NCBI RefSeq assembly: GCF_910589235.1
Contig: NC_060960.1
Span: forward strand, 6,909,339 to 6,973,338
Source: Vespa crabro
Taxonomy: Eukaryota; Arthropoda; Insecta; Hymenoptera; Vespidae
DNA length: 64,000 bases
Direction: 5' to 3'
Shown: positions 58,331 through 64,000 of the stretch, piece by piece
How positions within the stretch are numbered: position 1 is the first letter of the stretch
Layout of the letters: every line of letters starts with the position of its first letter
Translations under genes and position numbers: made by a program
Notes under the pieces: generated by a model
Seen by the model: only the letters and a program-made list of their open reading frames with translations
What the model was told of the DNA's origin: nothing
The model's database searches: none

Positions 58331-58663
58331 TTCACGGTGAGATAGAAGGGAAAAAAAATAAAAGTGAGAGAAAGAAAAGAATATTGCTCTCTCTCTCTCT
58401 CTCTCTCATTTTATTTCTTTTTCTCATTCTCTCGTGTTCTCTATTTCAACGTATGTATTTACGGATATACATAGATGTGTAATCCTAGGATACTTGTACT
58501 CGACTGTCGCAAGGGACACCCTCTACATGGGATAGAGACAACCGGCCACATTGTAATGTCCTTTTGCATTGCTTTTCTCGTATCCTTCAGGAAAATACGG
58601 TTGTGCTTATTCTCGGATGCATGAAACATTGTGAATTCTGGTATAGTTTAGGTGCGAAAGAGA

Positions 58664-58685
58664 GAGATAGATAGATAGATAGATA

Positions 58686-58724
<39 letters not shown>
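58664..58724. repeat. compound (GATA)n-(GA)n microsatellite
   Basis: GATA units, then GA dinucleotides from 58686. Confidence 0.95.
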
Positions 58725-58728
<4 letters not shown>

Positions 58729-59992
58729 CGTTGGTGTCGACTGGAAATAAGAGCAAAAGTAGGTGCGATTTAAATAAGCGCGGTATAACGAGTGCGTACC
58801 AACGTGCAATGTTTTCGACGATGGAAGTACGAGCTGGAGATACGAGGATAGGATCCATCTTGTATAATCCACCCTGTTTATTCTTCCCGTCGTATTTGCA
58901 CCGAACGATGCGTCGCATGTTATAAGTAAAGCTAGATGATACATTCGCAGAGCGAAAAAAAACACAAACTAAAATTTCTCTTCCGTGTTTATTCTTTTTT
59001 TTTTTGACCGCTATTTTTTTTTTGTTTCTTTTTTTTTTCTTTTTTTTTCTTTTTTTTAAGAGGAAAAAAAGAATAAAGAAAAAGAGAAGAAAAGAAAAGG
59101 AAGTAAGAGAACGAGAAAAAAGTAATGAAGAGAAACAAATAAAAGGAGGAAAACATTAAAAAGGAAAAAGAGTTTCTGTCTCAAATGATTTCGATAAGAC
59201 GGACGAAAACCATACATCGTGTTCGACTTCATTCGGAATCATATTTAACGACGGAAAACAGACGCCGAGTGAGCTTTTGAAAGTACACGAAGAGATTATA
59301 TAGAGATAGAGAGAGAGAGAGAGAGAGAAAGAGAAAGAGAAATCCACTCGAGTGTTACTATCTCTAAGACTTTTAGTCTTGACAGGTCACATGTTGAGAG
59401 ATAACAAAACAAATATCGTTTATTCTCACCTCCGTCACAATATTTCATAACGTATGAGAATAGATATAATAATTCTTTTATTTTTCTTCATTATAAATAA
59501 TATTTAATGATTTAACGTTAACTTATATAACGAAATAAATTCCATTATTTTCAAAGTCCAAGAGAGAAGGAACGGAACAAAAGAAAAATAGAAAAAGGAA
59601 AAAAAAAACGGAAGAAAAAATAGGAAAAATGTAGGAAAAAAAAGGAAAGAAAAGAAAAGGAAAGAAAAGAAACGAAAAGAATGAACTCCCACTACCCTCG
59701 TAGTAAATCCTTTATTTCCAAAGGAACACGTCCTTGGTATCCACGTAGGTAGTCACTTACCTACGCTTTGGATTTAGGGAGTGGTCGTTGTTATCGCGAA
59801 GAAAGCCTAAGATACTTTTTCGATGTTTCCAGAGAGTACCACCGTTTATATATCATTTGCGTGACCGAAATGATCGTTGTCTTAGAGATGAAAACATTCT
59901 TGAAGTTCGAATGTTCAATCTGGTATAACATTGAGGCAAAACAAAAACGCTCTCTCGGATAGGTTATGCGAAATAATTTCAATGTCCTCCTT

Positions 59993-59998
<6 letters not shown>

Positions 59999-60030
<32 letters not shown>
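59999..60030. repeat. (GA)n microsatellite
   Basis: Perfect GA array. A smaller one lies at 60197-60222. Confidence 0.95.
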
Positions 60031-60032
<2 letters not shown>

Positions 60033-60194
60033 CTGCTTGTTCCTCGAAGTTCATCGAATGTTGACCACCCATCGCGAAACTTGCTAGTCGCGTTCTCTTA
60101 ATTAATGACTTTTTACGACGTCTCCTTCTTCTTAAGACTCTTAACGATCGTCGTCGTTACCTTTTGCGAAAAAGGTATCTATACATGCAGAGCA

Positions 60195-60226
<32 letters not shown>

Positions 60227-60582
60227 AAAATGAAAGAAAAGCAAATGAAAATCTTACCTACTTACTTAGGCTCGCGGCAAATACTTGCGAATGTAGCTCG
60301 CTCTTGATACCAATTTTATTCGATTTCTTTCGTCGGGCGAATACTTTTCGTCGATTTAAAGAGGAAACTAAAAAAAGCCATTGGATATCTGGCGATAACT
60401 ACCCTCGTAGGGTAAAGAAAATTTTTTTACAAATTTCAATCTATGGAATCTCCAACTTATATACTATACGTTTACTATGGAAAATATAGATGTAAAAGAA
60501 TGAGAGTACGTAGAGATGCGAATATGTCGTGAAAGGGTAAGGATTATGTACGCGTAAGCGTTCTTTCTTTCTGCAATTTAAA

Positions 60583-60587
<5 letters not shown>

Positions 60588-60627
<40 letters not shown>

Positions 60628-60632
60628 TCTCT
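60588..60632. repeat. (CT)n microsatellite
   Basis: CT array with one CCCT interruption. Confidence 0.95.
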
Positions 60633-61021
60633 TTTTTTTCTTTCTTCCTTTTTTTCCTCAAGCAAATAAGGCGAGTCTCGGAGCTTTGAAATAACTCGAA
60701 CGTTGTAAAGTAACAAGGGCGGATTTAAGCATCGAGCTAATAACGAATTTAAAAAGGGAAGCCGGATCGAAACCGGTGAGGGGTGCGTACCATCACCATC
60801 ACCCTTTCACCCCCTTCCACCTTCGCACACCATACTACAAGTACAGCCATCACCACCAGAACCATTACTTTTTTTTTTTGTTTCGCGATTCTGACCCAGG
60901 TAACACGTTCTACAAGTTTACAACATCGGGTAATGCCGTCGGCCTCGCCGCAATAATATTTATGGTTCACCGCAAGATTATAATATCTTATTTCGCGTGA
61001 CGTGCACCAACGTATCCGGTT

Positions 61022-61034
61022 CTCTCTCTCTCTC

Positions 61035-61068
<34 letters not shown>
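61022..61068. repeat. (CT)n microsatellite
   Basis: CT array with one CCCT interruption. Confidence 0.95.
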
Positions 61069-61747
61069 GTTGTGTACTCATACGTGGGCGCGTATTGAGC
61101 ATTACGAAATGCTTCAAATTTACTCTACATTTTATATTTTATCCTTTGAATTTCATCCTTGCGGCTAATACTTATGGTTAGACGTCACCCGGATGTATCG
61201 ATTCATAGCTCTTGGTATCTTCCTTATTATTCCGTCCTTCGAAAGTTAGATGATAATATCGAATAGAGAAAAAGAGAAAAAATAGAGAGAAAAGAGTCGC
61301 AGTTCTAAAGAAATATTCGAGAGAGAGAGAGAGAGAGAGAAGAAAGTTCTGAAAGCGCCGACAACGATCCAGCAACGGCAGCACTCTCATCCTCTTCGCA
61401 AAGCTCTCGTATAGTAGTCGTGCATACCGTAGGATAACCGTGGAAATGAACGCTCTTGGATTAGGCCGTTATTTACGAGCAACGTGAATCACGGGGACGC
61501 TAAGATAGAGCTAATGCTCTAAGCACGGACCACCATATACGCGATATTGTATGCATAATGTATGTCTAATATCCATAAGATTAGATAGCTGCTACCTATA
61601 GCGCATTCGATTGACTATAGGATAAATTTTCTTTCTTTTCTTTTTTCTTTTTTTTTTCTTTTTTTTTTTATCGATTATGATTAATTTCTCAATTTGTTAA
61701 TATTTGATATTCTGACCTGTTTTTTCCTCTCGTTTTCTATTTTTTCT

Positions 61748-61772
61748 TTCTTTCTTTCTTTCTTTCTTTCTT
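61748..61772. repeat. (TTTC)n microsatellite
   Basis: Tetranucleotide array followed by poly-T. Confidence 0.9.
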
Positions 61773-61978
61773 TTTTTTTTCTTTTTTTTTTATAAACATT
61801 CAAATCACTAAAATATATCTACGTTCTACGTATAAAATTAGACTAATCACGTAATTAAGAGAGAAACTTTTACGCCATGTTATATGTTCCTTTGAGATGT
61901 TTCACTTTCCATAAAAATCTCGGGTTTTATTCACTCGGTATATTAGCGTAATATGATATTACATAATTTTTACACACA

Positions 61979-61998
61979 GACACACACACACACGCACG

Positions 61999-62042
<44 letters not shown>
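61979..62042. repeat. compound (CA)n-(TA)n microsatellite
   Basis: A CA array with CG-containing units, then TA. Confidence 0.95.
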
Positions 62043-62497
62043 AATGACACGCACTAACATAAAGATCCTGGTCGTTTCTTTCCTACGATTTGTAAGTACG
62101 AGAGAAGACACATAAACGAAAGAAATGGAAAAAAATGTAAATCCGTATACATATTACCTTTTATTATTCTTACATATATTTCGAGGGAGAAGAATTCCAG
62201 TGTCATACATTTTACAATAAATAAGAACGAGCATATAATGAATAGATAACATATTTTTGTTTTTCCCATAATTTTACCGTACGACTATAGAACTCACGAT
62301 GGTTTTACTTTATTTTTATTCCGAGGACGATCAGCTGTCCTTTAATACGAAAAGCTAGCACACACAGTGCGGCTTCGTTATAGCATTTCCTCGTTCCTAA
62401 CCATCATATATATCTCTCTTTTTGTCGTTTCCCCCTTTGCGTCCTCATCGAAAGAGCACACGCGGTACGCTTCGCACGCTCTTCCACTTATAACATT

Positions 62498-62540
62498 TCT
62501 CTTTCTCTTTCTCTTTCTCTTTCTCTTTCTCTTTCTCTCT
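62498..62540. repeat. (TTTCTC)n hexanucleotide repeat
   Basis: About six tandem TTTCTC units. Confidence 0.9.
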
Positions 62541-62710
62541 CTATACCCAATAAAACTTCCTCGTGCTACGAGTGGTGGGGAATGTCTACTATACCCTGGA
62601 CTACACTCGGTTTCATGGGATGGTCACCGGGAATGGTCCATCCCCCGACACCTATACCCTCGTCTTTATTTCCACCGACTCTCTATGACTTCCTCCGCAT
62701 CCAAGCACTA

Positions 62711-62744
<34 letters not shown>

Positions 62745-62957
62745 CCTCTCTCCCTCCCTCCCACTCACCCTCTCTCCCACCCTCTTTCAAGTATATCTTT
62801 TGGTCCACCTCTTTTGGCCGCTCACGTTTCCAAGCTACGACAATATAGATAGTAATGCATGTTCGAGGTCCTGATCACGATTATCGTTGGATATCGCTGT
62901 ATGAAAAGTCCGCTTTCGAACTTTGAGCTCTGTTAATGAATATTATTGTTCTCTCGC

Positions 62958-62960
<3 letters not shown>

Positions 62961-63020
<60 letters not shown>
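62961..63020. repeat. (CT)n microsatellite, 60 bp
   Basis: Perfect CT array. Confidence 0.97.
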
Positions 63021-63025
<5 letters not shown>

Positions 63026-63584
63026 TTTTTCGTACTAACAAGAATATGATAGGTACCTACGTATGTATCTACGCACAGATACGAAGAGAACGATGTTGGA
63101 ATTACGATAAGGGTCTCTTCGAGCGTGCACTTTACAGTATATTGTAAGTTGTACCTATAGAGAAAGGACCTCAGGAAATGTCGAGGGAGGTTGTATCTTG
63201 CTAATGGATATTATCGTTTCTCTTTCCCCTCTCTATCTCTCTTTCTCCTTCTCTCTTTCTCATTTCTCTTTCTTTCTCATTTTCTCTCTTTTAGAATCTT
63301 CTTCTTCCGAAAGACAAAAGAGAAAAGATATTCTCGTGAGGCGTCGCATAAACGTTATTACGATGGTCGTGAAATGCCAACGAATAGAATCGCACCTACT
63401 CTTAAAAGTATTTTTCTAATAATTCCTGTCGTCTTTTCTCTCTCTCTCTCTCTCTCTTTCTCTTTTTTCGCTCTATCTCTCTTTCAACGTTATTACAACG
63501 ATTCGATGTTATCTAAAAAGGAGGCCGATCTTCGGTAAAGGAGTTGCTACATATTCACAGCCTTTCGAGCGACGGTAAGAGAGT

Positions 63585-63587
<3 letters not shown>

Positions 63588-63645
<58 letters not shown>

Positions 63646-63665
63646 AGAGAGAGAGAAAGAGAGAA
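63588..63665. repeat. (GA)n microsatellite
   Basis: A perfect GA array to about 63641, then an interrupted GA tail. Confidence 0.95.
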
Positions 63666-64000
63666 GCAAAGGCGATTGCCGAGAAGAAATCTGGTTGAGA
63701 GGAGAGAGAGAGAGAGAGAAAGAGTGGGTAGTGTCGAGAAAAAAAAGGAGCTATGATAAAGTTCTTAAAATACTAGTAGGTTAGTCCCGATCGAGAAGAC
63801 GGTCGCTAGTAGACAGCCGATGTTATTATAACTTTTTATCCGTTACTTAATTACGGACTGCTGATAGCAGAGAATCCGGAAAGAAATAAGAGAGGTTATC
63901 CTCTCTCATTCTTCTCATCTTTTTTTTCTTTCACCTTCCTCTTCGTCCGAGGTAAATAGTTGCATGCTTTTTAAAGGAAAGAAGAAAAAAAAAAAAGAGA

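Larger units (their letters stand above)
58331..64000. other. (GA)/(CT)-dominated spacer to window end
   Basis: Many GA/CT arrays, poly-A/T, (CA)n and (TTTC)n. Unique islands lie at 58440-58660, 59700-60000, 60230-60560, 60660-61010, 61080-61260, 61370-61620, 62280-62480, 62560-62700, 62820-62940 and 63020-63210. No gene, tRNA or transposon was identified. Confidence 0.6.

Noticed and set aside
1..64000. Homeobox exons of abd-A or Abd-B
   Set aside because: I looked by eye for the recognition-helix pattern (WFQNRR) and the YPWM-type hexapeptide on both strands and found neither.
1..64000. Posterior-Hox sites TTTATGGC
   Set aside because: Exact matches (for example 53494 on the + and 12661 on the -) are about as frequent as chance predicts, so no enrichment is claimed.
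1..64000. CRISPR array or phage/bacterial system
   Set aside because: The repeats are simple microsatellites without unique spacers, and the sequence is eukaryotic in character.

Overview
This window looks like insect nuclear DNA, most likely hymenopteran. It is AT-rich but not depleted in CpG (TCGA and ACGT words are everywhere). It is packed with (GA)n, (AT)n, (TTC)n, (ATT)n and tetranucleotide microsatellites, and it contains no bacterial-style operons. I found no convincing protein-coding gene. Nearly all long open frames are stop-free translations of microsatellites, such as Ser-Leu-Ser-Leu from (CT)n, Arg-Glu-Arg-Glu from (GA)n, Tyr-Ile-Tyr-Ile from (AT)n and poly-Phe or poly-Lys from homopolymers. 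I also saw no transposase, reverse transcriptase or terminal-repeat element, no tRNA and no rRNA.

The anchor is a hairpin at about 50,929-51,013 that I recognise as the arthropod Hox microRNA locus. Read on the + strand it is mir-iab-8; read on the - strand it is mir-iab-4. The mature arms match the sequences I know from Drosophila. In insects this locus lies between abdominal-A and Abdominal-B, so the window is best read as a 64-kb piece of Hox (bithorax-type) intergenic and regulatory DNA. If Drosophila polarity holds, where iab-8 is on the coding strand of the Hox genes, Abd-B lies beyond the left end and abd-A beyond the right end. That orientation is inference; no homeobox is present.

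Layout. 1-17.2 kb: AT-rich spacer with many microsatellites, a GC-richer block at 2.1-2.4 kb, a nested inverted repeat at 6.0-6.15 kb and a unique block at 8.05-8.5 kb. 17.3-20.05 kb: the most regulatory-looking island, with a 16-bp palindrome, a strong G-quadruplex motif, three perfect CRE palindromes, a TATA-like box, and a cluster of four Pho/YY1-type GCCAT cores. 20-31 kb: spacer with unique islands, including a POU octamer at 22.97 kb and a G-rich run at 25.38 kb. 31-34.4 kb: a GC-richer block and a duplicated element combining an EGR-type site with a CAGGTG E-box. 34.4-50.9 kb: spacer with an 18-bp palindrome at 38.25 kb, a unique block at 41.2-41.5 kb, a + strand exon-like segment at 44.74 kb and a G-quadruplex motif at 46.12 kb. 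50.9-51.25 kb: the microRNA hairpin, followed by a consensus splice donor. 51.66-53.8 kb: a CpG-rich block that would sit upstream of mir-iab-4 on the - strand. 54.9 kb: a CTCF-like site. 55-64 kb: spacer dominated by (GA)n/(CT)n.

How the parts may work together (inference): a bidirectionally transcribed Hox microRNA sits within chromatin-control DNA. The candidate insulator (CTCF-like), Polycomb-response-like (GCCAT cluster) and GAGA-rich tracts are the element types that partition iab domains in Drosophila.
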